Positions 9,141-17,574 of a stretch of DNA of 64,000 nucleotides are shown in pieces. The position numbers were made by a program, and so were the translations under genes. Below the pieces are notes generated by a model that made no database searches, was not told the origin of the DNA, and saw only the letters and a program-made list of their open reading frames with translations. Positions within the stretch are counted from its first letter, which is position 1. The number at the start of each line of letters is the position of its first letter. The DNA is from Aestuariivivens insulae (GTDB lineage Bacteria > Bacteroidota > Bacteroidia > Flavobacteriales > Flavobacteriaceae), in assembly GCF_022662195.1 (NCBI RefSeq), contig NZ_JAKMCS010000013.1:1-64000 (forward strand), in the 5' to 3' direction.

Positions 9141-9630
9141 ATGGTTGGCATGCATGCTATTGACCCTATTTTGTTCATGTCTTCATAAAGAAAAGACAGA
9201 CCAACAGCTTCAGTTAAATGCAAGTAAAAATTATGATAAAAATTTTGTGGATTTTGTTGATTATAAGATGTTTAAAGAAAGTAATCTAAACATAAAATTG
9301 AAACTTAATTTCACCATCGATTCTGGGTATCACATACAACCAGATACCGTTACCAACTCCAATTTCATTGCAACCCATTTCAGTATTGAGGATTCCGAAA
9401 CATATGATGTCACTGCTGTTAAGTTTGACTATAAGCCTAAGCGCTGGACTTTAGATAGCACCACCTATTTTAAAGTCATTTCTGAAAATTTTAGTATATG
9501 GTTGACTATAGCTCCCCATAAAGCTAGCCCAAAATCTTCAACAACCAATGCGATATTATATTATCAGGCATGCGACGCTAAAAAATGCTACTTTCCCAGA
9601 TCCTTAACCATACCTATAAGTCTTGAATAA
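9124..9630 (+). CDS. Stand-alone DsbD N-terminal (alpha)-domain-like lipoprotein
   Basis: ATG 9124 is chosen over the TTG at 9121. 168 residues. Signal with lipobox LFCSC (Cys19). The C-terminal motif YYQACDAKKCYFP matches the redox-active CxxxxC strand of the DsbD alpha domain / PF11412 fold, with the usual beta-rich run before it. In DsbD this domain passes electrons from the membrane part to periplasmic acceptors. Here it is a separate lipoprotein that overlaps a TlpA gene, so it may hand electrons to or take them from that TlpA. No DsbD membrane domain lies nearby. Confidence 0.75.
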   Translation: MNSYNKWLACMLLTLFCSCLHKEKTDQQLQLNASKNYDKNFVDFVDYKMFKESNLNIKLKLNFTIDSGYHIQPDTVTNSNFIATHFSIEDSETYDVTAVKFDYKPKRWTLDSTTYFKVISENFSIWLTIAPHKASPKSSTTNAILYYQACDAKKCYFPRSLTIPISLE

Positions 9631-9654
9631 TTATAGAATACAAGGCTATTTCCG

Positions 9655-9662
9655 TATTTTTG
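9655..9662 (+). promoter_or_regulatory. -7 promoter element TATTTTTG
   Basis: TAnnTTTG match 22 bases before the ATG of the DODA-type dioxygenase gene; no clear -33 TTG at the expected distance. Confidence 0.5.
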
Positions 9663-9684
9663 AATAACAGATGTCGTTATTGCT

Positions 9685-10500
9685 ATGGATTTACATACCC
9701 TATACCGTGAAACCCAAAATTGGAGACCCACTCCCAAAATGCCAGTTTTGTTTTTAGGTCATGGCAGTCCAATGAATGCCATTGAGGACAATCCATTTGT
9801 ACAGGGTTTTAAAAATGTGGTCAAGCAGATCCCCGAGCCCATGGCTATTTTGTGTGTCTCGGCACATTGGGAAACCAAGGGCACTAAGGTTACCGCAATG
9901 GACATGCCAAGAACCATCCACGATTTTAGTGGTTTTCCATTAGCCTTGTACGAGGTGCAATACCCTGCTCAAGGTAGTCCCGCTTTAGCTTACAAAACTG
10001 TACAGGCCTTGGCGCCCGTTCCGGTGGACTTAGACTACGACTGGGGCTTGGATCACGGGGCATGGAGTGTTATTAAACACCTTTACCCTAAGGCCAACAT
10101 TCCTGTTATCCAATTGAGCTTGGACCGTACCAAAACACCAGCAGCACATTTTGAATTGGCACAGCAATTGGAACCTTTAAGGCACAAAGGCATCCTAATT
10201 GTAGGCAGTGGTAACATGGTACATAATTTAAGGCGATTGAATTTTAGTAGGGCAGAGGGTTACGATTGGGCCATAGAAGCCAGGCACCTTATAAACCAAC
10301 ATATAAAGCATCGAGATTATAAAGCCTTATGCCATTACCATAGCCATAGTGCCCTGCAATTGGCCATTCCCACACCAGAGCATTTTTTGCCCTTGCTCTA
10401 TACCCTAGCGGTGAGTAACACCGACAATGAAGTACTTAGTTTGTTTAATGACGAACTCGTTATGGGCAGTATTGGCATGACCTCGGTATTTATTGGCTAA
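9685..10500 (+). CDS. ygiD: DODA-type extradiol dioxygenase (LigB fold)
   Basis: 271 residues, the normal length of the YgiD / 4,5-DOPA extradiol dioxygenase family. The metal and substrate histidines lie in the expected places: LFLGHGSPMNAIEDNPF near the N-terminus, CVSAHWETKG, DWGLDHGAWSVIKHLYP, and GSGNMVHNLRRL. Cytoplasmic, zinc- or iron-dependent. The family opens catechol rings such as DOPA, though physiological substrates in bacteria are uncertain. Single gene. Confidence 0.88.
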   Translation: MDLHTLYRETQNWRPTPKMPVLFLGHGSPMNAIEDNPFVQGFKNVVKQIPEPMAILCVSAHWETKGTKVTAMDMPRTIHDFSGFPLALYEVQYPAQGSPALAYKTVQALAPVPVDLDYDWGLDHGAWSVIKHLYPKANIPVIQLSLDRTKTPAAHFELAQQLEPLRHKGILIVGSGNMVHNLRRLNFSRAEGYDWAIEARHLINQHIKHRDYKALCHYHSHSALQLAIPTPEHFLPLLYTLAVSNTDNEVLSLFNDELVMGSIGMTSVFIG

Positions 10501-10512
10501 TCCCTATAACAA

Positions 10513-11052
10513 TCAAGTGTTGTTTAGGGGGAGGCTTATTTTTATCCCAATACTGAAATTAGGTCTGTATGGCAATTTTTCGCCGTAGATTTCTTTAAGA
10601 TCTGTTCGTTTAACAACTTCGTATTTACAACTTATTGCCACCGATTTAAAAATAGGGTAACTCAGTTCGTTAGTTAATGAATAGGACAATAAACCATCGG
10701 TATTTACATAGCCACTCCTGTGGATTACTCCAACCCCAAGCCCTATACCAGCTACCAATTTAGGAATTATTAACCGATTGAAGTTCCACATCCCATTAAC
10801 GGAATAACGATACAATTTTCCGCCTTTAAGATTGGCATATTCAAATTGTGTTTTAATTGAGAAATAGTACGTTTCAAATGGTTTACCTTCCCAGTCCATA
10901 TTAAAAATAAGGTCTGTAGTTAAGGCATCGTTGCCTTTGTCATCGCCAGTAATAAGTAATTTGGCATCATGAAAAACAGAAAAAGAAATATGGCTTTGGG
11001 CAAGGCATGTTAAGCCTGTAACCAGCAGTATGGTAAGTATGTATTTTTTCAT
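10513..11052 (-). CDS. Predicted outer-membrane beta-barrel protein, unknown
   Basis: 179 residues. Signal peptide MKKYILTILLVTGLTCLAQ. The rest alternates amphipathic strands (TYYFSIKTQFEYANLKGGKLYRY, LVAGIGLGVGVIHR) like a small 8-strand outer-membrane barrel. No specific family recognised. It converges on the dioxygenase gene with 12 bases between the stops. Confidence 0.65.
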   Translation of the reverse strand: MKKYILTILLVTGLTCLAQSHISFSVFHDAKLLITGDDKGNDALTTDLIFNMDWEGKPFETYYFSIKTQFEYANLKGGKLYRYSVNGMWNFNRLIIPKLVAGIGLGVGVIHRSGYVNTDGLLSYSLTNELSYPIFKSVAISCKYEVVKRTDLKEIYGEKLPYRPNFSIGIKISLPLNNT

Positions 11053-11420
11053 TAAACAGTTAAGTGATTCTTTGGGGCTACGCTTTTTGTTTATCCCTAT
11101 GTTTTATTTATGGCTACTATTTTCACTTGGCCTTTGGATCGTTTTGCGCTACCAAAACGGGGATAAGTTATTAATTATGTGGATGATGCATTATGATTTG
11201 GGCAGTGTTGTCTTTAAATAGTCTTATTCTTGTCATATCATTAAAAAAACTTGTGGTATCAGGTATGTCTCAGAGATGGCCTTATCTTTTAAATTCTATG
11301 TTTTGAAAAGAAAATAGGTTAGTACTTCATATTTCTGAATAGCAAATCACTACTATTCATTAATAGCTTTTTCGTTTTTAAAATATTGACATACAATTGA
11401 ATAATAAAAATAAGTAACAA

Positions 11421-11437
11421 ACTATGTAGTTAACTAA
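11421..11437 (+). promoter_or_regulatory. Overlapping palindromes, candidate MarR operator
   Basis: AACTATGTAGTT (11421-11432) and TAGTTAACTA (11428-11437) are overlapping perfect inverted repeats. They sit 12-29 bases upstream of the -7 element of the marR-like gene. That is the usual place and symmetry for MarR-dimer autoregulation; no experimental support. Confidence 0.4.
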
Positions 11438-11449
11438 TTAATAAATTTT

Positions 11450-11457
11450 ATCTTTGT
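11450..11457 (+). promoter_or_regulatory. -7 promoter element TATCTTTG
   Basis: TAnnTTTG match 19 bases upstream of the MarR-family ATG, just downstream of the palindromic candidate operator. Confidence 0.6.
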
Positions 11458-11476
11458 AGTATTCTGATGATTAAGT

Positions 11477-11980
11477 ATGGAAAGAGATTTTATAAAAGGG
11501 CTAGGCTATAGGGCATTGGATAATAGGTTAAAACGCATTAGCGATAGGATGTCCCACGATACAAGAAAATTTTTTAAGCAAATCGATATCGATGTCGAAC
11601 CAAGTTGGCATTTGGTATTTAAACTATTAAGGAAAAACGATACCTTAACCATGGCCGAAATAGCCGAACAATTAGGCTACACGCATCCTTCAATGGTGGT
11701 GATGCTTAAAAAAATGGCCGCCAAGGACTATATCGTTTCAGAGCGGGACCCTTTGGACAAGCGAAAACAAAACATCAAGCTCACCCAAAAATCCTTGGAT
11801 CTGATGCCGCAGTTGGAACACATCTGGCACAGTTGCGAACAGGCCATTTTTGACATGCTAAACCAAGACCTTTCCATAATCAAATACCTCGATGACATAG
11901 AAGCTTCCTTAAAGGCCGTTCCTTTTAACGAACGCTTTTATGAAGCCTATCGCAAGACAAAACAAGAAAAGATAAATTAA
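11477..11980 (+). CDS. MarR-family transcriptional regulator
   Basis: 167 residues. Winged helix-turn-helix region about 50-115: DTLTMAEIAEQLGYTHPSM is the helix-turn-helix and KDYIVSERDPLDKRKQNIKL is the wing. The flanking helices would form the dimer interface. First gene of a likely three-gene operon, with only 18 bases to the cupin gene. It likely responds to a small ligand related to the substrate of the downstream enzymes and may autoregulate through the palindromes upstream. Confidence 0.9.
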   Translation: MERDFIKGLGYRALDNRLKRISDRMSHDTRKFFKQIDIDVEPSWHLVFKLLRKNDTLTMAEIAEQLGYTHPSMVVMLKKMAAKDYIVSERDPLDKRKQNIKLTQKSLDLMPQLEHIWHSCEQAIFDMLNQDLSIIKYLDDIEASLKAVPFNERFYEAYRKTKQEKIN

Positions 11981-11998
11981 CTTAAAACAAAGGACGCT

Positions 11999-12733
11999 AT
12001 GGACACCACTAAAAAAAACAACACAGACCTATCACGAAGGGGAATGATCAAGACCCTAGGGGCAGGATTGAGTATGGCGGCGCTTCCGTCCTTTATGAGA
12101 GCAGATATGACAGAAGTCTCCCCGGAAGCCCTAGACCATGGCGAACGTATTATTCCCGTGGAGGAAAAGGAACTTATGGATATGCAAAAATTTATAGAAG
12201 CCTGTATTGCGGCCAATAAGGACTCCAATCCGCAAGAAGCCGTAAAAGAAGTTTTGGCCAGGGGCGTATCGAATCCATCGGTCATGCTAAAGGCTGTAGG
12301 AGAACCCAAGGAGGCCGGTTTAAAGGTGTTCCTGCGTTCTGAGGAACTTACCATATTTGCTGCCACATGGACACCACAAATGAACCTCATGCCCCATAAC
12401 CACCTCATGTGGGCCAATATAGGCATCTATACTGGGCGTGAAGACAATATCCTGTGGGACCGAACCAAACACAGTTTAGGTTTAGAGGCCCATAAAGCAA
12501 GGTGTTTGTTTGCGGGCGATGTAGCAACCTTAAAGTCTAATGCCATCCATTCGGTAACCAATCCGTTACAACGGTTTACCGGAGGGGTTCATATTTATGG
12601 GGGTGATTTTTTTGCCACAGAGCGCAGCCAATGGGATCCTGAAACCCTTAAAGAAGAGCCTTCCAATGGCGAGGTAATACGCAATATCTTTAAGCTGGCC
12701 AACGAGCAAATGCGCCGTATGAAAACCAATTAA
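11999..12733 (+). CDS. Tat-exported cupin-fold protein (cysteine-dioxygenase-like)
   Basis: 244 residues. The N-terminus carries a twin-arginine signal (SRRGMIKTL at 12-20, then a hydrophobic stretch to ~33), so a folded, probably metal-loaded protein is exported. The cupin metal-site pattern is visible: PHNHLMWANIGIYTGREDN supplies His133 and His135, and GGVHIYGGDFF supplies a third His (198). This looks like the cysteine dioxygenase / thiol dioxygenase-like cupin group. The substrate is unknown. It lies between a MarR regulator and a RidA protein. Confidence 0.75.
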   Translation: MDTTKKNNTDLSRRGMIKTLGAGLSMAALPSFMRADMTEVSPEALDHGERIIPVEEKELMDMQKFIEACIAANKDSNPQEAVKEVLARGVSNPSVMLKAVGEPKEAGLKVFLRSEELTIFAATWTPQMNLMPHNHLMWANIGIYTGREDNILWDRTKHSLGLEAHKARCLFAGDVATLKSNAIHSVTNPLQRFTGGVHIYGGDFFATERSQWDPETLKEEPSNGEVIRNIFKLANEQMRRMKTN

Positions 12734-12771
12734 TTGTAATTTATGCCTTTAACCCCTAAAATTTGGAATAT

Positions 12772-13161
12772 ATGAAGCGACTGCTCATAACAAGTGGAAG
12801 CCCGTACGAAGACCGTCTAGGGTTTAGTCGCGCCGTACGTGTTGGCCCCTATATAAGCATTGGCGGCACGGCACCAATAGATGCCCATGGCAATACCGTA
12901 GGCATAGGCGATATAAGGGCTCAAACCCAACACTGTTTGGAAACTATTAAACTGGCCCTGGAAAAAGCAGGATCGAGCCTAAACGATGTGGTACGAACAC
13001 GTATGCTCTTAATCAATATCGATGATTGGGAAGCCTCTGCCGAAGTCAAGGCCTCCTATTTTAAAACCATTAAGCCTGCCGATACCATCATGCAGGTTTC
13101 CCGCTTTATTAACCCAGAATGGTTAATAGAAATTGAAGTGGATGCGGTTGTGGCTTCGTAA
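12772..13161 (+). CDS. RidA-family (Rid/YjgF) protein
   Basis: ATG 12772 preferred over a TTG three codons upstream. 129 residues, typical Rid length. Conserved stretches include GFSRAVRVGPYISIGGTAP near the N-terminus, the helix CLETIKLALEKAGSSLNDVVRTRM with the conserved arginine, and the C-terminal LIEIEVDAVVAS. RidA trimers deaminate reactive enamine/imine intermediates; some relatives act in aromatic or amino-acid catabolism. It is the last gene of the MarR-cupin-Rid operon, so it may clear an imine made or taken up by that pathway. Confidence 0.88.
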   Translation: MKRLLITSGSPYEDRLGFSRAVRVGPYISIGGTAPIDAHGNTVGIGDIRAQTQHCLETIKLALEKAGSSLNDVVRTRMLLINIDDWEASAEVKASYFKTIKPADTIMQVSRFINPEWLIEIEVDAVVAS

Positions 13162-13805
13162 AGACTTGACTACAAGCGTTCTCGACTAACCCGTTTAAAA
13201 TAGGGTAGCTTAACCTTTTATATGGCCAAAGAAACAAGCCATAGGGCTTTCATAGTCACCACAATGGATAACACCAATGCCAATCTCCAGCAAGCAATCA
13301 ATAAACGGCCGAACTATCAAATACCGCTAATAGAGTAGTGGTAAAAATTATTACCTTCAATATTGATATACAACATACGCAAATTGAATTTATAACAGCT
13401 AAGCTGTTCTTTTACAAAACTAGACTATAGAGGTGATAGAAATACGTCTAAAACACGATTAAGTTGAAATATTTTTCCTATATTTAAGAGTTGATTATTT
13501 ATCAAATAATTTTACCTCCCTTTTTTTTAATTACAGCAGTTTATTTTGCCAATTCTTTTGGTGCAGTTTCTTGTAAGTTTTTTTGAAAGATTACAAATCA
13601 TCAAAGCATATTCAAGAAAAATATTTTCAGTCCCGTCTAATTAATTTAAATAAAATGTATTAGTTAGAAGCTTATTGATAAATTGATTTCAAAACGACAG
13701 GAAGTGTAGCATTAGAAGTGGTAATAGGCTTGGTTTATATAAGCTTACTTTATAATACCAGAGGCGTTTAGTTTTAATATTTAATCACTTGATAACCAGC
13801 ACATC
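13162..13805. other. Large intergenic region, no supported gene
   Basis: About 640 bases, AT-rich especially after 13440. A 38-codon ATG frame (13222-13338, plus) with reasonable composition is the only open frame of note and cannot be supported alone. No repeat, hairpin or consensus promoter stood out. Confidence 0.5.
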
Positions 13806-15275
13806 ATGAAAACAACAAAAAATCACATTGAAGAGCTTCAAAACCGTTTAGCAGCAAACCATACACTACAATCCGATATCGAGTATATCCTAAATTATTT
13901 AGCGTACTGCGAATACGAGCTCATTTTATACATGGTTAAAAAAAATATATGGTCGGGAATAATACCACCACCTCCGGACGATTTTGTAAAAGGGGAAGGG
14001 ACCGTAGAATTGGGACTGTTCTCCTATTGGTTTCATAATGTAAACCTGCTGGACTTATCCATGTTTACACCAGCCCAACAAGAGGACATTAAACGCCTTA
14101 TTTATGTTGCCAATCTTTTTCTCGGTAAAACCCAATTTAATTCAATTAATTATAATGCACTTAAAACGGCCGATTTAATTTATGAAGATGGCAGTGTTCT
14201 AAGTATGGAACGCTATGCCACTTACGATCAGGGGTGGTTTATCGCCTTTCTTAATTTATTGCAAACCGTAATAAATACCGCATGGTATAATAACGGTACA
14301 TTTCCAACCGTAAAACCCCCGGTAATTCCTTTAGTAGGGAAGATGCCACATATGGTAAAAATTGCCATTATAGGAGACTGGGGCGCAGGAAACCCAAACG
14401 CAAAAGCGGTCATGGATCTGCTCATCAAACAAGATGTCGATTATATTATCCATGTAGGGGACGTGTACTACGGTGGCACACCTTTGGCAACAGACCCTAA
14501 CGGAACACTATATTATGATCCCGGAGAGGAAGTTAATAATTTGATAAATCTTTGGCCCTCGGGATTTAATGGAAAGTCGTTCACTTTAAATTCCAATCAC
14601 GAAATGTATAGTGGTGCCAACGGATTATTCTATAACGCTTATGGCGTTAATGGCACAAGCACACCGTTCTCGGCACACCAGGGCTCCAGTTGTTTTGCAC
14701 TAACCTTCGGGGATTGGACCTTGCTAGGCCTCGATTCGGCCTTCGAATCCAAGGTGGCAGATGCGTTTATGACAGGAAGTTTGGGCGATGCTAACGGCAC
14801 CCAGGTCAATTGGATAAAAAGCCTTAAGCTCAATCCCAATAAAACCATAGTATTGACCCATCATAATGGCTTTGCAGACGACACCACCTCGGGGTCGCCT
14901 TTATGGGCCGAACTTCGTAATGCGCTTGGCGGCGATCCCTTTGCCTGGTATTGGGGGCATGTACACAACGGTATTGTATATAAGATGCCCATTACCATTC
15001 CTTCATCCAGCAAAGTGCCCGGGTTTACCACCAGAACTTATGCCCGCTGTTTGGGCCATGCCGCATTGCCCTATGGGGTGGCCAGTAATTTAGTAGGTAA
15101 ACCCATTGATTATAAAGCCGACAATGTAAAACCAAACTCGAACGAACTCTATAACGGTTTTGCAGTTATTAGCCTTAGCACCAACAGCAATGGTATTATG
15201 GAAAATATATCCGAAGGATTTTATGATGTATGCGGATCGCCATCGCAACCCAGATATTATAGGCGGTTGTTATAA
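13806..15275 (+). CDS. Calcineurin-like metallophosphoesterase with N-terminal extension
   Basis: 489 residues, no signal peptide. The phosphoesterase motifs occur in order: GDWG (190-193), GDVYY (218-222), NSNHE (262-266, replacing GNHE), THH (351-353) and GHVH (384-387). GDVYY with a following NHE resembles the purple-acid-phosphatase-like branch. The first ~170 residues are an unrecognised, partly helical extension. A dinuclear metal phosphohydrolase is expected; the substrate is unknown. It stands alone after a long AT-rich gap. Confidence 0.85.
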   Translation: MKTTKNHIEELQNRLAANHTLQSDIEYILNYLAYCEYELILYMVKKNIWSGIIPPPPDDFVKGEGTVELGLFSYWFHNVNLLDLSMFTPAQQEDIKRLIYVANLFLGKTQFNSINYNALKTADLIYEDGSVLSMERYATYDQGWFIAFLNLLQTVINTAWYNNGTFPTVKPPVIPLVGKMPHMVKIAIIGDWGAGNPNAKAVMDLLIKQDVDYIIHVGDVYYGGTPLATDPNGTLYYDPGEEVNNLINLWPSGFNGKSFTLNSNHEMYSGANGLFYNAYGVNGTSTPFSAHQGSSCFALTFGDWTLLGLDSAFESKVADAFMTGSLGDANGTQVNWIKSLKLNPNKTIVLTHHNGFADDTTSGSPLWAELRNALGGDPFAWYWGHVHNGIVYKMPITIPSSSKVPGFTTRTYARCLGHAALPYGVASNLVGKPIDYKADNVKPNSNELYNGFAVISLSTNSNGIMENISEGFYDVCGSPSQPRYYRRLL

Positions 15276-15461
15276 TTGGTGAAAAAGTTGGTCATCCAGA
15301 ACGAAACGTAGTGAGGTGAATGCCTTAATTTAGAGCGTGGTAATAGTATTAGCAATTGGTCATTTTCAAGTATAAATTAGCATCTATTTCAATATGACCA
15401 ATGTCATAAAAAATGGCAGGATCCTTTTTTACCTTTAAATCATTCTAAAGTTAATGTAATC

Positions 15462-15482
15462 ATGAAAAATGTAAACCGATGA
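15462..15482 (+). other. Six-codon upstream open frame overlapping the next start
   Basis: ATG AAA AAT GTA AAC CGA TGA: its stop overlaps the ATG of the repeat lipoprotein (ATGA). It could couple translation or be chance. Confidence 0.25.
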
Positions 15483-16636
15483 AAAATTCAACCCTACCAT
15501 CCGTTAAAAGCACATGCTATAAAGTATTTATTCTTGGTTTTATGTTTTTGGCTATGGCCTGTAACAATGGGCCTTCAAAAGCTAAATCCAATACAACTGA
15601 AACGACTAACACACCAAAATTTGAGACCATTTATTGGAACGTTAAGGCCATCCATCCCGACGGACAAAGCTTAGACGTTAAAATGTTTGACAATGCAGGT
15701 GAAGGTTTTGATATCAAGGCCATTCAAAACGCCGATCAAGATAATTTACTGGACGTTAAAGCCATGGTGAATGATGAAATCTTACCCGTTAAGATATTGG
15801 TGAGCGACAATCAATTTACGCCCGTGGTAGCCATTACCGACTCTGGTAGTGCCTACAAACTCAAAGCCATAACTCCAGAAGGGGAGCAAATTGAAATAAT
15901 AGGAGTTGCTAGATTTGGCAATATTGTAATTATGAAAGCCCTTACCAAAAAAGGAAAGTTCTATGGTGTAAAAGCCATTTCACCAACGGGACAACTTAAT
16001 GATATTAAAGGTATAAAAATTAATTCCCAGGACAGGGAGATGACCTTAAGGGGCCATAGCATCTATGCCCATGTTAAAGCCATGCATCCATCAGACGATG
16101 AAGATAACTTTGCGCTACCTAAGAAAAACATAGCCAAAGGCCCTTATAATAGTAATTTTGAAACCATTTCATGGAACATTAAAGCGATAACCCCCGATGG
16201 TAAAAATCTGGATATTAAAGCTATTGATCCCAAAGGCAATACCTTTGATGTTAAAGCGCTACAAGACTCCAAACAACATAGCTTCATGGATATTAAGGCC
16301 TTTGTAGATGGGGCCGTATTACCAGTTAAAATAATACAAAGGGAAGCTTCCGATACCTATTCGCCCATTAAGGCCATTGGAGCAGACGGCACTATTTACG
16401 ACATCAAGGCCTTAACGGAAGACCAGCAAAAACTGGACGTTAAAGGTATTAGTAGGTCTGGTAATATTGTTCATGTTAAAGCGGTTAATGAAAATGGAGA
16501 CCTTTATGCGGTTAAGGCTTTTGCTCCAGACGGCAAACTTAATGCCGTAAAAGGGATTAAGATTTTTGATAGAGCCGTGGAAATGAATGTTCAAGGCCAT
16601 CCTGTTTATGCGCATTTAAAGGCGATTAGTCAATAA
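15479..16636 (+). CDS. VKAI-repeat lipoprotein (DUF7486-like), unknown function
   Basis: 385 residues. Signal ends in a lipobox (FLAMAC, Cys28). The mature part is two tandem copies of a ~190-residue module (about 45-205 and 220-385). Each is built from many short strands of the form D-(I/V)-K-A-(I/M/L) spaced 9-20 residues apart, and each ends with a G-H-x-(I/V)-Y-A-H-(V/L)-K-A motif. This resembles a domain of unknown function found in Flavobacteriia. The repeated beta-strands suggest a propeller or solenoid exposed in the periplasm or on the cell surface. No catalytic motif is evident. A strong hairpin follows the gene. Confidence 0.75.
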   Translation: MKNSTLPSVKSTCYKVFILGFMFLAMACNNGPSKAKSNTTETTNTPKFETIYWNVKAIHPDGQSLDVKMFDNAGEGFDIKAIQNADQDNLLDVKAMVNDEILPVKILVSDNQFTPVVAITDSGSAYKLKAITPEGEQIEIIGVARFGNIVIMKALTKKGKFYGVKAISPTGQLNDIKGIKINSQDREMTLRGHSIYAHVKAMHPSDDEDNFALPKKNIAKGPYNSNFETISWNIKAITPDGKNLDIKAIDPKGNTFDVKALQDSKQHSFMDIKAFVDGAVLPVKIIQREASDTYSPIKAIGADGTIYDIKALTEDQQKLDVKGISRSGNIVHVKAVNENGDLYAVKAFAPDGKLNAVKGIKIFDRAVEMNVQGHPVYAHLKAISQ

Positions 16637-16671
16637 GTTTTATATCTGATACAGAACTTTTATAGCTTCAA

Positions 16672-16718
16672 TTATGGACAATAGTGTAATTATATGCTAT
16701 TGTCCATAAATGTTTTTG
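16672..16718 (+). terminator. Long hairpin terminator
   Basis: A perfect 13-bp inverted repeat (TTATGGACAATAG at 16672-16684, CTATTGTCCATAA at 16697-16709, 12-base loop) followed by a T-rich stretch. It lies 36 bases after the repeat lipoprotein and marks the left edge of the AT-rich island. Confidence 0.6.
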
Positions 16719-16739
16719 GTCTATAATGTTCTCGTGTAA

Positions 16740-17413
16740 GGTAGTTTTGCTTTGGTTAATAGTGAAAGTTGTTACCGCAGTTTCTTGAAAAAGTTTATTC
16801 CAGAATTACCATCTACTGATTATGATGTAAGTAAAGATTACATTGAAAACTTGATTCATTTCCCTATAAGAATCCCCTCTATGAGTGAATCAGAATTTGA
16901 AACTTACACAAATTTACTATTCGCAAAACTACATCTTAAATCTACTGAATTTAAAGAGTTAATTTACAAAGTATTTAACGAAACCTCTGACGATATAATT
17001 ACCGCAAAATTAAGTTCAGAAAATATTTCAGAATATTTAAGTAATGTTCCTGAAGAATTAAAACAAGATTTGATTCTTTCAAAGCAAATTAATTCAATAT
17101 TGGATTCAATATTAAGTGGTAATCCTAGACAATGCAAGCGATTTTTGAATATGTTGATAATTAGGATTAACATGGCTAAATCTAAAGGGATTGATTTAAA
17201 AAAGAATGTTCTAGCAAAATTATGTTGTTGGAGTATTTTAAAACAGAATCTTTTAATCAACTTGTAAAAGCATCATATGAGAAAGATAAAAACATTCTTA
17301 AGAGCGTGGAGAATATTGAGGAAGGAAAAGAAAGTATTGACAATACATTTGATGTCTGGTTAAGTGATATGTGGTTGAAAAAGTGGGTTAATACAGAACC
17401 AAAAAATGCGTAG
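16740..17413 (+). pseudogene. KAP-family P-loop NTPase remnant (QatA-like), frameshifted
   Basis: Two overlapping frames make one protein when joined near 17222. Frame 1 contains DYIENLIHFPIRIPSMSESE and SGNPRQCKRFLNMLIIRIN, features of the KAP NTPase C-terminal half. Frame 2 continues as LLEYFKTESFNQLVK and ends DVWLSDMWLKKWVNTEPKNA. A single lost base around AAAATTATGTTG explains the break. There is no start codon, and the Walker A/B half is missing. The frame also stops where full-length relatives usually carry on into a conserved C-terminal region. KAP NTPases are membrane-associated ATPases; QatA is the ATPase of the Qat anti-phage system. No other Qat gene is present. Confidence 0.7.
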
Positions 17414-17574
17414 CATTCATGAGCACCAATAAAAAGAAATATAAACCTCACGAGAATCGCATATTTAAAAATTTCTGGAGGATTGTACAGAATATTAAAA
17501 TTATGAGCGTGTCGTTTTTATTATAATTCTTGTAAATAATGTATGCTTACTTAGATAATGATCCGTAGGCCGTA

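Larger units (their letters stand above)
11053..11476. other. Intergenic region with MarR operator candidate
   Basis: About 420 bases, AT-rich. A 63-codon hydrophobic frame (11030-11221, plus) overlaps the start of the minus-strand gene and is not convincing. The right end carries the MarR promoter and palindromes (see separate entries). Confidence 0.5.

Noticed and set aside
11030-11221. 63-codon hydrophobic plus-strand frame
   Set aside because: Overlaps the start of the minus-strand barrel gene and has no promoter or family signal.
13222-13338. 38-codon gene MAKETSHRAF...
   Set aside because: Too short, no conserved features, no promoter; could be real but cannot be supported.
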